Assembly (NCBI GenBank): GCA_031216915.1 | Contig: JAUFNR010000049.1 | Coordinates: 124,001 to 188,000 of the forward strand | Source: Pictodentalium vernedei | Lineage: Eukaryota; Mollusca; Scaphopoda; Dentaliida; Dentaliidae | Reading direction: 5' to 3' | Length of the DNA: 64,000 bases | Shown here: piece by piece, positions 19,548-34,122 of the stretch | How positions within the stretch are numbered: the stretch's first letter is position 1 | Layout: every line of letters begins with the position of its first letter | The notes under the pieces: generated by a model | What the model was told of the DNA's origin: nothing | The model's input: the letters and a program-made list of their open reading frames with translations, nothing else | Databases searched by the model: none | Position numbers and translations under genes: made by a program

Positions 19548-20274
19548 GGCGAATAGGCGGTAATCTGGCTAATTTGACATTAAAATTGAACAGACAGCAG
19601 TGTCGCTCATACGCCCACTACGTCCAGACCACTGGAGGCAGCTACACGAAATTTTCAGAAGTTGTTCTACTCTTCCTGCCCGACAGGTTAGTATCTTTGT
19701 CGAGTGGCGTGACCGCGTGGGAACAATGTGGATCGCGTGGAAACCGAAGGGACGATTCGTCCCTCCTCTATTCCCAATGCAACGACGTTTCCATTCACTA
19801 TTCACCTGTCACCCGTCGAGTTTGGCATTATTTCTGTCTATTTGACGAACTGTTCAGCTTTCAATATTCACACGTTCACGTGGGACTGAAAGTTTGGAGT
19901 TAAACTGCTTATTTCAGAGCGTACCGGCAGAAACTGACAACTCGACCCGGTGGCGAAAAAGCAGTCGTCTGGCTAATTTGACATTCAAACTGAACAGATA
20001 CAATGTCGGATACACGCCAATTATGTCCCGACCATACAAGGCAGCAACTTCAGATTCTCAGAATGTTTTCTCCTGTCCCTGCCCGACAGTTTAGTATCTT
20101 TGTCAAGTGCCAAGACCGCGTGGAAACACCGTGGATCAGGTGGAAACCGAGGGGACGATTCGTCCCTACTTTCTTCTCAATTCAACGACTTCCCTATTCA
20201 TTATTTATCTGTCACCGGCTGAGTTTGGCATTATATCTGTCTATTTGATGAACTTTTCAACCTTAACTATTTGC
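19548..20274 (+). repeat. A1/A2 duplication, unit 4
   Basis: Same structure as in unit 1; T at the site equivalent to 2164. Confidence 0.88.
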
Positions 20275-20742
20275 GGCCTCGTGTTTCACCACCGAAAGGC
20301 CACTGCACGGTTACCAATATATTCAGGGACTGATTTTGCAAAAAAAACCATTATTCCGACTGTACCCACATGGGAACTCCTAAATCTGTAAGGGTTAAAT
20401 TTTTAATAATAACGTATAAAACAGAAGTTGTCGTGCTACGCTTGCTGCATGCAGGCATAGAAAACATTCAGCGCTCAATGAATTAGGAATGGAGTAAATT
20501 GTCACTTAAACCAGCGAAATTCTGAAAAAAATGAGAGTTTTTTTTCGCCGGCACCTACCTTATTGCATCCGAGCAGGGACTGCGTTAAACTTTACAGCAA
20601 CCTTATAACAGAAAATATTCTTGGAATTGAACTGTGAATACGAATTTCGAAAGCCTACAGAATGCAAATGGGTGGGTGGCGGGCATCATCACTGGATCTA
20701 ATGTTGTATTTCATGTTTTCTTTATATTCTATTTATTTTTTT

Positions 20743-20744
<2 letters not shown>

Positions 20745-20812
<68 letters not shown>

Positions 20813-21163
20813 ATCTGTGTTTGTCTATAATGTTTATAATATTTTGATTTTGCTAGATTCTGTTATTTATGGAATACGTTCTGCCATATTGTAAATTATT
20901 AGTCACCGTACAGGAACGGAAGGGCTTCTAAGTGGTAAGCACTTGTCCTCCAATCCTGATTTGCATTGTCAAATGGCAAATAAAATATGTTTAATCTAAT
21001 CTAACAGTAGGGCGGGGGGGGGGGGGGGCATGTGTCCTAGGTAAAAAAAACAGCAGGGTGCAGGTGTTCTAGATAAAATAAACAGCATGGGGGGGGGGGG
21101 GGGATGTCCCCGCTAATTAATTTTAATAGCAGGCAGTTGTTCATGGGGCAGGTGTCCTATCCC
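20745..21163 (+). repeat. TC tract, LINE-like end and G-tract minisatellite, unit 4
   Basis: TC 62 nt; G tracts 15 and 15. Confidence 0.88.
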
Positions 21164-21996
21164 ACTGGTACTTGGCCTTGATGGAAATAACATTTCAACA
21201 AGAAACAACGGGAAACTTATTTGCAATAAAGCTGCAAATACAAACTTGATTTTAGGACCATTCCATGGACATGTTAAAGCCTACTGCGATATCAGCGTTT
21301 CTTACTCTCGTCCTTTCACCACACCGCAGTATTTTACCCGAGTCGAGTTCTGACGTCATGAAAGTTTGACGGACATGCTTTCAATTTTGTTATTGACAAC
21401 AACATATTTATAATTTCGTGCTTACTGATCCGAATTTTGAAAACGACACACGCAATCGCGAAAGCATTTTCTGAAAAACACGATTCTGTAAAAGGTTTTA
21501 ATGAAATTTGATTATTTTTTTTTTATTTTCTATTTCGATGGCTCTTGTCGAAAAGGTGCTAATCACTGATCGTCCCAAACGAGATCAAAGACACGCCGTA
21601 GTTTAATAACAGACAGAGAATCTTCTAAGAATATACATGCGCAATCCTAAAATGCAATAAATCAAGTGTATTTTCACGTTTTATGAGAGAAATATGTCCA
21701 ATTGTATCATTGAATCATTTTTAGGTATATGTGGGTGAGAAATTTTCTATACGGACAAAATACAGGCTAAATAAAATATTTGCCATTATTTTCCGCAGAC
21801 GTATTTTTGTCTTTGCTTCTTGGGGAAATTTCTTGCTGCTAAATACAACGAAGGTGTGTTATTTGATGTGGTCAGAACCGTCAGGTGGTCGGGTCCGAAA
21901 CCGCACCTCGCAGAGGATGTAGTGGGGGTGTCGATTTTACAAGTAATGTAGGCAGCGTACACGGCATGGGCTGTCTGCCTTTAATCCGACAAAACA

Positions 21997-22027
21997 GGGT
22001 TAAGGCTTGGTTTTTTGAATACCCTAT

Positions 22028-22070
<43 letters not shown>

Positions 22071-24498
22071 TGGTGTTTAAGGTCACATACTTCTGCACAA
22101 TGGCTAATCGTGACCGTGACAGTTTTAGAGGTGGAGGAAGCCGGAGTACCCGGAGAGAACCACCAAGCATCGACGAGCAACTGTCAGCTCCTCAACATTC
22201 TCACTCTGTTCAGGCTCCGCTCAGGCAGGGTTACAGAGGTTGAAGACATGTGCACCATCGACGTGCAGTATGCCTTAGTACACGGGGACATCGTTCGTGC
22301 CCCTATGTCGGCAACCGGACCAAAGTGCCTTGCCCAAGGACACAACGTGAGTCGTCCCGGACGGGGATCGAACTCGGGACCTCTAGCATAGAAGTACAAT
22401 AGTCTACCACTGAGCCACCGCGCTCCCTTGAATACCCTTAATACTATCATACATTATCCCCCAGGAATAAATCTGATAAAAGAGGTCATGTTTATCTATT
22501 GCATACCCATTTTGCTGCCCGAAAACAGCCGATTTTATTAAAATTTTGACGTTTAGCAGCCGGTAGAGGCATTAACAAACGACTAGCGGAATATTCTATC
22601 TATGCAATTTGTAAGACCTGCCAATGTCAAATTGTTCTTGAAAAATCCCCAACAAGCAGTTAGCGAAATCCACGAAAATGTAAATTTTAAGCGTTTAAGG
22701 GGCATCTCTCCTTATCCAGTTCAAAATGGGTTAAGTTTCATTCTTTTAAATACCCTTACTACTTACAAACCTTAAACACCAATTAGATTCCATGATTTTT
22801 CTGGACCCCCACAGTGTCTGATGAATTGTTTTTAACTGTCTCACAAAAGTTCCTTCATTGATGTTATGAGAACGGTGAGTATAGTAGTCTCAAATGATTC
22901 GGTTTGGTTTTGATAAAAAAATGTTTAGGTAAAACCCATCATTAATGGTAGAATGGGTTAATATCAATATCAATGTTTCCCTATCAGTTTTGCGTCCGGT
23001 AAAAGCCCATGAAGGGTTAACAAATGCCTACCAGAATAATTGATCCATGCAACTGGACATATGACACCAAGACCTATCAACGGCCATTTTCTCTTGAAAA
23101 CCCCACAAAATGTTTGTAAAGAAATCCAGGGAAAACGATTTTTAAACTTTTGATGGGTGTCCCTGTTAACCTCCCCAACAGGGGTTAACGCTTGGCTTTT
23201 TGAATACCTTTATTACTTACAAAAATGGTCCTCTGTGAATTCCACTTCAAACAAAGGAGATTATGTTTATCTCTCATGTATACATTAGGTGCTGTGCGTG
23301 TCTGAAAACAGTCCCATGTTAACAACATTACGATGCTTGGCAGCTTGTAGATGGTTAATGTCACATAAACACCTACGAATAGTCAATTTGTCTTGAAACC
23401 CTACAAGTTACCGTTAGGGAAATTCACAGAAAATGGGAATTTAAAGCTTTCAAGGGATATCTCTCTTTAGCCTGCCCAAAATGGGTTAAGACGTCGACTT
23501 TTGAATACCCTTACTACTTACAAAAATGTTTCCATATAAATTGTACGCGCGATAAAAGAAGGAACTTTTCTTTGTGGTGTACCCTTTGGGTGCTGTTGGT
23601 GTGCAAAAACAGCCCATTTTATCGCAATTTTGACCTTCAGCAGCCCGGGGAGGGTTAACTAATGCTGACCAGAATATTTTGTTCATGCGACTTGTAATGT
23701 CACACCAAGACCTGCAAATAGCCGATTTTTCTTGAAAACCTACAAGATGTTGTTAGAGAAATCCACAGAAAACGGGTATTTTAAGATTTTAATGGGTATC
23801 TCTCTTTAACCAGCCCCAAATGGGTTAAGACGTCAAATTTTGAATACCCTTACCACTTTCAAAAATATTTTCCGATCAATTTTGCGTCCGATAAATGAAG
23901 GCCCCTTTCTCTGTGGTATATCGTTTGGGTGCTGTTGGTGTCTAAAAACAGCCCATTTTATCACAATTTTTACGTTTAGCAGCTCGGGGAGGGTTAACTA
24001 ATGCCGACCGGAATATTTTATCCATGCAACTTGTAATGTCACACCAAGACCTGAGAGTGACCAATTTTTCTTGAAAATCTACAAGACTCGTTTAGAGAAA
24101 TCCACAGAAAACATGAAGTTTTGAGCTTTTTGGGGGCATTGCTGTTTAACCAGCCCAAAACGGGTTAACACTTGGTTTTCTGAACACCCTTATTACTTAC
24201 AAAAATGATCTTCGGTGAATTCCACTTCCAGTAAAGAAAGTTATATTTATCTCTCATGTATTGTTTGGGTGGGGTGGGGGCCTGAAACCGGCCTATTTCA
24301 TCAAAATTTCGATGTTTGGCAGCCTGTGGAGGGTTACCATATGCATCGCCTGATATGTCGTGTGTATCAAAGGGCGTGTCACAGACAGGTCTAGCAATGC
24401 CGAATGTATAAAAAAAATCTACAAGACGTGTTTCGAGAAAGTGCCGATAAACCCCAATTTTGACAGTTTTTTGCCAATTGTGACGAAATAAGGGTTAA
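21997..24498 (+). repeat. Satellite block of units 4-5, with SINE inside
   Basis: Same order of monomers as 3957-6439; one extra A near 22640. Confidence 0.85.
22027..22427 (-). mobile_element. SINE copy, unit 4 (401 bp)
   Basis: The left duplication (22015-22026) has lost one T; the right one (22428-22440) is intact. A TCGT tandem duplication in the body at about 22291-22298 is unique to this copy. Confidence 0.92.
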
Positions 24499-25569
24499 AT
24501 CGAAAATTCCGCTTCGGTATATTTTTAGATTTTGTGCCCCTCTATGCGTGTGCAAAATTTTGTGAAAATCGGTCCGAAAATGGCTTCGGAATCGTGCGGA
24601 CAAAATGTGTGGAAAAAAAAAAATAAAAAAAAAAAAAAAAAAATAATCCGTAGAAAAACAATAGTCTTTTCCAGAGGGAAAAGCCTAATAATCCGTAGAA
24701 AAACAATAGTCTTTTCCAGAGGGAAAAGCCTAACTAGATTTTTCGATTTCAAGAAATCGAGAGATTCACCTATTCCGCTTGTCTTTTTAGGCAGCGACGA
24801 AATAAGATTGCATATAGAGCTGGTAGTTTTTTAGGCTATATTAAGTGCATAGCCGATAGAAAACTCCCTACAGTGTCTAACAATTCTTTCGGCAATACTC
24901 TTTCACATTGGCGTGAATGCTGTATGCTTAATGTCCAAGTTAGGGCTAAATAGCAAACCCGTTGAACAAATCGCGTGTACTTAATAATAACAACATGTGC
25001 ATGTGTGACACCATAGATTGTGGCGAACGTTTTCGCAGCAGCCATCCCAAACATTCAGCGTTTGTACCTGAAGCTCGCCCGAACTCGGTCATATTATTAG
25101 AAAGTCCCGAAACCAAGCATGGGCCTCGAGGCAGCCGCCCCTCTCTCTCAACCCACACCCCGAACGTGCACATACCCTCTCCTGACATTCAACATGATAG
25201 AATGGGAAACTGGTGTCGCTCTCTGTGTGAAAAGATGCGGTAACTATTTGTGAAGAATGAGTGAAAAAATGATGGAAATCGGCCAAGAATTGGCCGAGAT
25301 ATAGCGTTTTAATGAGTTGAGGTAATTGTTTGAATTTGGTCCCGTTCTAGCCGGTGCGACCTGACGCTGGGTATATGTCTGGGGTTGTGGCACTGCTCCC
25401 CCTCTGGGGTAGTTCCGCTTGAAATTGTGGATTCTCAGTTTCTATTGGAGAGACGCTGGTGACTGAAAGATGCATTGTGTACACTGGCGCCAAATGGACC
25501 TCGCCAAGCTGGTAACAGTTAGATATTTGTCAGAAATGAAAAGTGGACAGTAATCGCGCATGGGTTAAT

Positions 25570-26296
25570 GGCGAATAGGCGGTAATCTGGCTAATTTGAC
25601 ATTAAAATTGAACAGACAGCAGTGTCGCTCATACGCCCACTACGTCCAGACCACTGGAGGCAGCTACACGAAATTTTCAGAAGTTGTTCTACTCTTCCTG
25701 CCCGACAGGTTAGTATCTTTGTCGAGTGGCGTGACCGCGTGGGAACAATGTGGATCGCGTGGAAACCGAAGGGACGATTCGTCCCTCCTCTATTCCCAAT
25801 GCAACGACGTTTCCATTCACTATTCACCTGTCACCCGTCGAGTTTGGCATTATTTCTGTCTATTTGACGAACTGTTCAGCTTTCAATATTCACACGTTCA
25901 CGTGGGACTGAAAGTTTGGAGTTAAACTGCTTATTTCAGAGCGTACCGGCAGAAACTGACAACTCGACCCGGTGGCGAAAAAGCAGTCGTCTGGCTAATT
26001 TGACATTCAAACTGAACAGATACAATGTCGGATACACGCCAATTATGTCCCGACCATACAAGGCAGCAACTTCAGATTCTCAGAATGTTTTCTCCTGTCC
26101 CTGCCCGACAGTTTAGTATCTTTGTCAAGTGCCAAGACCGCGTGGAAACACCGTGGATCAGGTGGAAACCGAGGGGACGATTCGTCCCTACTTTCTTCTC
26201 AATTCAACGACTTCCCTATTCATTATTTACCTGTCACCGGCTGAGTTTGGCATTATATCTGTCTATTTGATGAACTTTTCAACCTTAACTATTTGC
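25570..26296 (+). repeat. A1/A2 duplication, unit 5
   Basis: Same structure as in unit 1. Confidence 0.88.
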
Positions 26297-26764
26297 GGCC
26301 TCGTGTTTCACCACCGAAAGGCCACTGCACGGTTACCAATATATTCAGGGACTGATTTTGCAAAAAAAACCATTATTCCGACTGTACCCACATGGGAACT
26401 CCTAAATCTGTAAGGGTTAAATTTTTAATAATAACGTATAAAACAGAAGTTGTCGTGCTACGCTTGCTGCATGCAGGCATAGAAAACATTCAGCGCTCAA
26501 TGAATTAGGAATGGAGTAAATTGTCACTTAAACCAGCGAAATTCTGAAAAAAATGAGAGTTTTTTTTCGCCGGCACCTACCTTATTGCATCCGAGCAGGG
26601 ACTGCGTTAAACTTTACAGCAACCTTATAACAGAAAATATTCTTGGAATTGAACTGTGAATACGAATTTCGAAAGCCTACAGAATGCAAATGGGTGGGTG
26701 GCGGGCATCATCACTGGATCTAATGTTGTATTTCATGTTTTCTTTATATTCTATTTATTTTTTT

Positions 26765-26766
<2 letters not shown>

Positions 26767-26838
<72 letters not shown>

Positions 26839-27187
26839 ATCTGTGTTTGTCTATAATGTTTATAATATTTTGATTTTGCTAGATTCTGTTATTTATGGAA
26901 TACGTTCTGCCATATTGTAAATTATTAGTCACCGTACAGGAACGGAAGGGCTTCTAAGTGGTAAGCACTTGTCCTCCAATCCTGATTTGCATTGTCAAAT
27001 GGCAAATAAAATATGTTTAATCTAATCTAACAGTAGGGCGGGGGGGGGGGGGCATGTGTCCTAGGTAAAAAAAAACAGCAGGGTGCAGGTGTTCTAGATA
27101 AAATAAACAGCATGGGGGGGGGGGGGGATGTCCCCGCTAATTAATTTTAATAGCAGGCAGTTGTTCATGGGGCAGGTGTCCTATCCC
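26767..27187 (+). repeat. TC tract, LINE-like end and G-tract minisatellite, unit 5
   Basis: TC 66 nt; G tracts 13 and 14; the A run after the first G tract is 9 nt, as in unit 7. Confidence 0.88.
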
Positions 27188-28020
27188 ACTGGTACTTGGC
27201 CTTGATGGAAATAACATTTCAACAAGAAACAACGGGAAACTTATTTGCAATAAAGCTGCAAATACAAACTTGATTTTAGGACCATTCCATGGACATGTTA
27301 AAGCCTACTGCGATATCAGCGTTTCTTACTCTCGTCCTTTCACCACACCGCAGTATTTTACCCGAGTCGAGTTCTGACGTCATGAAAGTTTGACGGACAT
27401 GCTTTCAATTTTGTTATTGACAACAACATATTTATAATTTCGTGCTTACTGATCCGAATTTTGAAAACGACACACGCAATCGCGAAAGCATTTTCTGAGA
27501 AACACGATTCTGTAAAAGGTTTTAATGAAATTTGATTATTTTTTTTTTATTTTCTATTTCGATGGCTCTTGTCGAAAAGGTGCTAATCACTGATCGTCCC
27601 AAACGAGATCAAAGACACGCCGTAGTTTAATAACAGACAGAGAATCTTCTAAGAATATACATGCGCAATCCTAAAATGCAATAAATCAAGTGTATTTTCA
27701 CGTTTTATGAGAGAAATATGTCCAATTGTATCATTGAATCATTTTTAGGTATATGTGGGTGAGAAATTTTCTATACGGACAAAATACAGGCTAAATAAAA
27801 TATTTGCCATTATTTTCCGCAGACGTATTTTTGTCTTTGCTTCTTGGGGAAATTTCTTGCTGCTAAATACAACGAAGGTGTGTTATTTGATGTGGTCAGA
27901 ACCGTCAGGTGGTCGGGTCCGAAACCGCACCTCGCAGAGGATGTAGTGGGGGTGTCGATTTTACAAGTAATGTAGGCAGCGTACACGGCATGGGCTGTCT
28001 GCCTTTAATCCGACAAAACA

Positions 28021-28048
28021 GGGTTAAGGCTTGGTTTTTTGAATACCC

Positions 28049-28099
<51 letters not shown>

Positions 28100-30523
28100 T
28101 TGGTGTTTAAGGTCACATACTTCTGCACAATGGCTAATCGTGACCGTGACAGTTTTAGAGGTGGAGGAAGCCGGAGTACCCGGAGAGAACCACCAAGCAT
28201 CGACGAGCAACTGTCAGCTCCTCAACATTCTCACTCTGTTCAGGCTCCGCTCAGGCAGGGTTACAGAGGTTGAAGACATGTGCACCATCGACGTGCAGTA
28301 TGCCTTAGTACACGGGGACATCGTGCCCCTATGTCGGCAACCGGACCAAAGTGCCTTGCCCAAGGACACAACGTGAGTCGTCCCGGACGGGGATCGAACT
28401 CGGGACCTCTAGCATAGAAGTACAATAGTCTACCACTGAGCCACCGCGCTCCCTTGAATACCCTTAATACTATCATACATTATCCCCCAGGAATAAATCT
28501 GATAAAAGAGGTCATGTTTATCTATTGCATACCCATTTTGCTGCCCGAAAACAGCCGATTTTATTAAAATTTTGACGTTTAGCAGCCGGTAGAGGCATTA
28601 ACAAACGACTAGCGGAATATTCTATCTATGCAATTTGTAAGACCTGCCAATGTCAAATTGTTCTTGAAAATCCCCAACAAGCAGTTAGCGAAATCCACGA
28701 AAATGTAAATTTTAAGCGTTTAAGGGGCATCTCTCCTTATCCAGTTCAAAATGGGTTAAGTTTCATTCTTTTAAATACCCTTACTACTTACAAACCTTAA
28801 ACACCAATTAGATTCCATGATTTTTCTGGACCCCCACAGTGTCTGATGAATTGTTTTTAACTGTCTCACAAAAGTTCCTTCATTGATGTTATGAGAACGG
28901 TGAGTATAGTAGTCTCAAATGATTCGGTTTGGTTTTGATAAAAAAATGTTTAGGTAAAACCCATCATTAATGGTAGAATGGGTTAATATCAATATCAATG
29001 TTTCCCTATCAGTTTTGCGTCCGGTAAAAGCCCATGAAGGGTTAACAAATGCCTACCAGAATAATTGATCCATGCAACTGGACATATGACACCAAGACCT
29101 ATCAACGGCCATTTTCTCTTGAAAACCCCACAAAATGTTTGTAAAGAAATCCAGGGAAAACGATTTTTAAACTTTTGATGGGTGTCCCTGTTAACCTCCC
29201 CAACAGGGGTTAACGCTTGGCTTTTTGAATACCTTTATTACTTACAAAAATGGTCCTCTGTGAATTCCACTTCAAACAAAGGAGATTATGTTTATCTCTC
29301 ATGTATACATTAGGTGCTGTGCGTGTCTGAAAACAGTCCCATGTTAACAACATTACGATGCTTGGCAGCTTGTAGATGGTTAATGTCACATAAACACCTA
29401 CGAATAGTCAATTTGTCTTGAAACCCTACAAGTTACCGTTAGGGAAATTCACAGAAAATGGGAATTTAAAGCTTTCAAGGGATATCTCTCTTTAGCCTGC
29501 CCAAAATGGGTTAAGACGTCGACTTTTGAATACCCTTACTACTTACAAAAATGTTTCCATATAAATTGTACGCGCGATAAAAGAAGGAACTTTTCTTTGT
29601 GGTGTACCCTTTGGGTGCTGTTGGTGTGCAAAAACAGCCCATTTTATCGCAATTTTGACCTTCAGCAGCCCGGGGAGGGTTAACTAATGCTGACCAGAAT
29701 ATTTTGTTCATGCGACTTGTAATGTCACACCAAGACCTGCAAATAGCCGATTTTTCTTGAAAACCTACAAGATGTTGTTAGAGAAATCCACAGAAAACGG
29801 GTATTTTAAGATTTTAATGGGTATCTCTCTTTAACCAGCCCCAAATGGGTTAAGACGTCAAATTTTGAATACCCTTACCACTTTCAAAAATATTTTCCGA
29901 TCAATTTTGCGTCCGATAAATGAAGGCCCCTTTCTCTGTGGTATATCGTTTGGGTGCTGTTGGTGTCTAAAAACAGCCCATTTTATCACATTTTTTACGT
30001 TTAGCAGCTCGGGGAGGGTTAACTAATGCCGACCGGAATATTTTATCCATGCAACTTGTAATGTCACACCAAGACCTGAGAGTGACCAATTTTTCTTGAA
30101 AATCTACAAGACTCGTTTAGAGAAATCCACAGAAAACATGAAGTTTTGAGCTTTTTGGGGGCATTGCTGTTTAACCAGCCCAAAACGGGTTAACACTTGG
30201 TTTTCTGAACACCCTTATTACTTACAAAAATGATCTTCGGTGAATTCCACTTCCAGTAAAGAAAGTTATATTTATCTCTCATGTATTGTTTGGGTGGGGT
30301 GGGGGCCTGAAACCGGCCTATTTCATCAAAATTTCGATGTTTGGCAGCCTGTGGAGGGTTACCATATGCATCGCCTGATATGTCGTGTGTATCAAAGGGC
30401 GTGTCACAGACAGGTCTAGCAATGCCGAATGTATAAAAAAAATCTACAAGACGTGTTTCGAGAAAGTGCCGATAAACCCCAATTTTGACAGTTTTTTGCC
30501 AATTGTGACGAAATAAGGGTTAA
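28021..30523 (+). repeat. Satellite block of units 5-6, with SINE inside
   Basis: Same order of monomers as 3957-6439; one base change near 29991. Confidence 0.85.
28052..28453 (-). mobile_element. SINE copy, unit 5 (402 bp)
   Basis: Duplications at 28039-28051 and 28454-28466. Tail length equals that of unit 7. Confidence 0.92.
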
Positions 30524-31594
30524 ATCGAAAATTCCGCTTCGGTATATTTTTAGATTTTGTGCCCCTCTATGCGTGTGCAAAATTTTGTGAAAATCGGTCC
30601 GAAAATGGCTTCGGAATCGTGCGGACAAAATGTGTGGAAAAAAAAAAATAAAAAAAAAAAAAAAAAAATAATCCGTAGAAAAACAATAGTCTTTTCCAGA
30701 GGGAAAAGCCTAATAATCCGTAGAAAAACAATAGTCTTTTCCAGAGGGAAAAGCCTAACTAGATTTTTCGATTTCAAGAAATCGAGAGATTCACCTATTC
30801 CGCTTGTCTTTTTAGGCAGCGACGAAATAAGATTGCATATAGAGCTGGTAGTTTTTTAGGCTATATTAAGTGCATAGCCGATAGAAAACTCCCTACAGTG
30901 TCTAACAATTCTTTCGGCAATACTCTTTCACATTGGCGTGAATGCTGTATGCTTAATGTCCAAGTTAGGGCTAAATAGCAAACCCGTTGAACAAATCGCG
31001 TGTACTTAATAATAACAACATGTGCATGTGTGACACCATAGATTGTGGCGAACGTTTTCGCAGCAGCCATCCCAAACATTCAGCGTTTGTACCTGAAGCT
31101 CGCCCGAACTCGGTCATATTATTAGAAAGTCCCGAAACCAAGCATGGGCCTCGAGGCAGCCGCCCCTCTCTCTCAACCCACACCCCGAACGTGCACATAC
31201 CCTCTCCTGACATTCAACATGATAGAATGGGAAACTGGTGTCGCTCTCTGTGTGAAAAGATGCGGTAACTATTTGTGAAGAATGAGTGAAAAAATGATGG
31301 AAATCGGCCAAGAATTGGCCGAGATATAGCGTTTTAATGAGTTGAGGTAATTGTTTGAATTTGGTCCCGTTCTAGCCGGTGCGACCTGACGCTGGGTATA
31401 TGTCTGGGGTTGTGGCACTGCTCCCCCTCTGGGGTAGTTCCGCTTGAAATTGTGGATTCTCAGTTTCTATTGGAGAGACGCTGGTGACTGAAAGATGCAT
31501 TGTGTACACTGGCGCCAAATGGACCTCGCCAAGCTGGTAACAGTTAGATATTTGTCAGAAATAAAAAGTGGACAGTAATCGCGCATGGGTTAAT

Positions 31595-32321
31595 GGCGAA
31601 TAGGCGGTAATCTGGCTAATTTGACATTAAAATTGAACAGACAGCAGTGTCGCTCATACGCCCACTACGTCCAGACCACTGGAGGCAGCTACACGAAATT
31701 TTCAGAAGTTGTTCTACTCTTCCTGCCCGACAGGTTAGTATCTTTGTCGAGTGGCGTGACCGCGTGGGAACAATGTGGATCGCGTGGAAACCGAAGGGAC
31801 GATTCGTCCCTCCTCTATTCCCAATGCAACGACGTTTCCATTCACTATTCACCTGTCACCCGTCGAGTTTGGCATTATTTCTGTCTATTTGACGAACTGT
31901 TCAGCTTTCAATATTCACACGTTCACGTGGGACTGAAAGTTTGGAGTTAAACTGCTTATTTCAGAGCGTACCGGCAGAAACTGACAACTCGACCCGGTGG
32001 CGAAAAAGCAGTCGTCTGGCTAATTTGACATTCAAACTGAACAGATACAATGTCGGATACACGCCAATTATGTCCCGACCATACAAGGCAGCAACTTCAG
32101 ATTCTCAGAATGTTTTCTCCTGTCCCTGCCCGACAGTTTAGTATCTTTGTCAAGTGCCAAGACCGCGTGGAAACACCGTGGATCAGGTGGAAACCGAGGG
32201 GACGATTCGTCCCTACTTTCTTCTCAATTCAACGACTTCCCTATTCATTATTTACCTGTCACCGGCTGAGTTTGGCATTATATCTGTCTATTTGATGAAC
32301 TTTTCAACCTTAACTATTTGC
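31595..32321 (+). repeat. A1/A2 duplication, unit 6
   Basis: Same structure as in unit 1. Confidence 0.88.
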
Positions 32322-32789
32322 GGCCTCGTGTTTCACCACCGAAAGGCCACTGCACGGTTACCAATATATTCAGGGACTGATTTTGCAAAAAAAACCATTA
32401 TTCCGACTGTACCCACATGGGAACTCCTAAATCTGTAAGGGTTAAATTTTTAATAATAACGTATAAAACAGAAGTTGTCGTGCTACGCTTGCTGCATGCA
32501 GGCATAGAAAACATTCAGCGCTCAATGAATTAGGAATGGAGTAAATTGTCACTTAAACCAGCGAAATTCTGAAAAAAATGAGAGTTTTTTTTCGCCGGCA
32601 CCTACCTTATTGCATCCGAGCAGGGACTGCGTTAAACTTTACAGCAACCTTATAACAGAAAATATTCTTGGAATTGAACTGTGAATACGAATTTCGAAAG
32701 CCTACAGAATGCAAATGGGTGGGTGGCGGGCATCATCACTGGATCTAATGTTGTATTTCATGTTTTCTTTATATTCTATTTATTTTTTT

Positions 32790-32791
<2 letters not shown>

Positions 32792-32859
<68 letters not shown>

Positions 32860-33206
32860 ATCTGTGTTTGTCTATAATGTTTATAATATTTTGATTTTGC
32901 TAGATTCTGTTATTTATGGAATACGTTCTGCCATATTGTAAATTATTAGTCACCGTACAGGAACGGAAGGGCTTCTAAGTGGTAAGCACTTGTCCTCCAA
33001 TCCTGATTTGCATTGTCAAATGGCAAATAAAATATGTTTAATCTAATCTAACAGTAGGGCGGGGGGGGGGGGGGGCATGTGTCCTAGGTAAAAAAAACAG
33101 CAGGGTGCAGGTGTTCTAGATAAAATAAACAGCATGGGGGGGGGGGATGTCCCCGCTAATTAATTTTAATAGCAGGCAGTTGTTCATGGGGCAGGTGTCC
33201 TATCCC
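32792..33206 (+). repeat. TC tract, LINE-like end and G-tract minisatellite, unit 6
   Basis: TC 62 nt; G tracts 15 and 11. Confidence 0.88.
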
Positions 33207-34039
33207 ACTGGTACTTGGCCTTGATGGAAATAACATTTCAACAAGAAACAACGGGAAACTTATTTGCAATAAAGCTGCAAATACAAACTTGATTTTAGGA
33301 CCATTCCATGGACATGTTAAAGCCTACTGCGATATCAGCGTTTCTTACTCTCGTCCTTTCACCACACCGCAGTATTTTACCCGAGTCGAGTTCTGACGTC
33401 ATGAAAGTTTGACGGACATGCTTTCAATTTTGTTATTGACAACAACATATTTATAATTTCGTGCTTACTGATCCGAATTTTGAAAACGACACACGCAATC
33501 GCGAAAGCATTTTCTGAAAAACACGATTCTGTAAAAGGTTTTAATGAAATTTGATTATTTTTTTTTTATTTTCTATTTCGATGGCTCTTGTCGAAAAGGT
33601 GCTAATCACTGATCGTCCCAAACGAGATCAAAGACACGCCGTAGTTTAATAACAGACAGAGAATCTTCTAAGAATATACATGCGCAATCCTAAAATGCAA
33701 TAAATCAAGTGTATTTTCACGTTTTATGAGAGAAATATGTCCAATTGTATCATTGAATCATTTTTAGGTATATGTGGGTGAGAAATTTTCTATACGGACA
33801 AAATACAGGCTAAATAAAATATTTGCCATTATTTTCCGCAGACGTATTTTTGTCTTTGCTTCTTGGGGAAATTTCTTGCTGCTAAATACAACGAAGGTGT
33901 GTTATTTGATGTGGTCAGAACCGTCAGGTGGTCGGGTCCGAAACCGCACCTCGCAGAGGATGTAGTGGGGGTGTCGATTTTACAAGTAATGTAGGCAGCG
34001 TACACGGCATGGGCTGTCTGCCTTTAATCCGACAAAACA

Positions 34040-34067
34040 GGGTTAAGGCTTGGTTTTTTGAATACCC

Positions 34068-34122
<55 letters not shown>

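Larger units (their letters stand above)
18045..24066 (+). repeat. Array unit 4 (6022 bp)
   Basis: Variable tracts: (TC)n of 62 nt at 20745-20806, G tracts of 15 at 21014-21028 and 15 at 21089-21103, SINE tail of about 46 nt. The hairpin doublet is at 18620-18709. Differences seen only here: a 4-bp TCGT duplication in the SINE body at about 22291-22298, loss of one T in the left SINE target-site duplication, and one extra A near 22640. Confidence 0.98.
24067..30091 (+). repeat. Array unit 5 (6025 bp)
   Basis: Variable tracts: (TC)n of 66 nt at 26767-26832, G tracts of 13 at 27040-27052 and 14 at 27114-27127, SINE tail of about 53 nt. The hairpin doublet is at 24642-24731. The A run after the first G tract has 9 bases, not the usual 8; unit 7 shares this together with the 13-base G tract. 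Differences seen only here: a G for A near 27499 and a T for A near 29991. Confidence 0.98.
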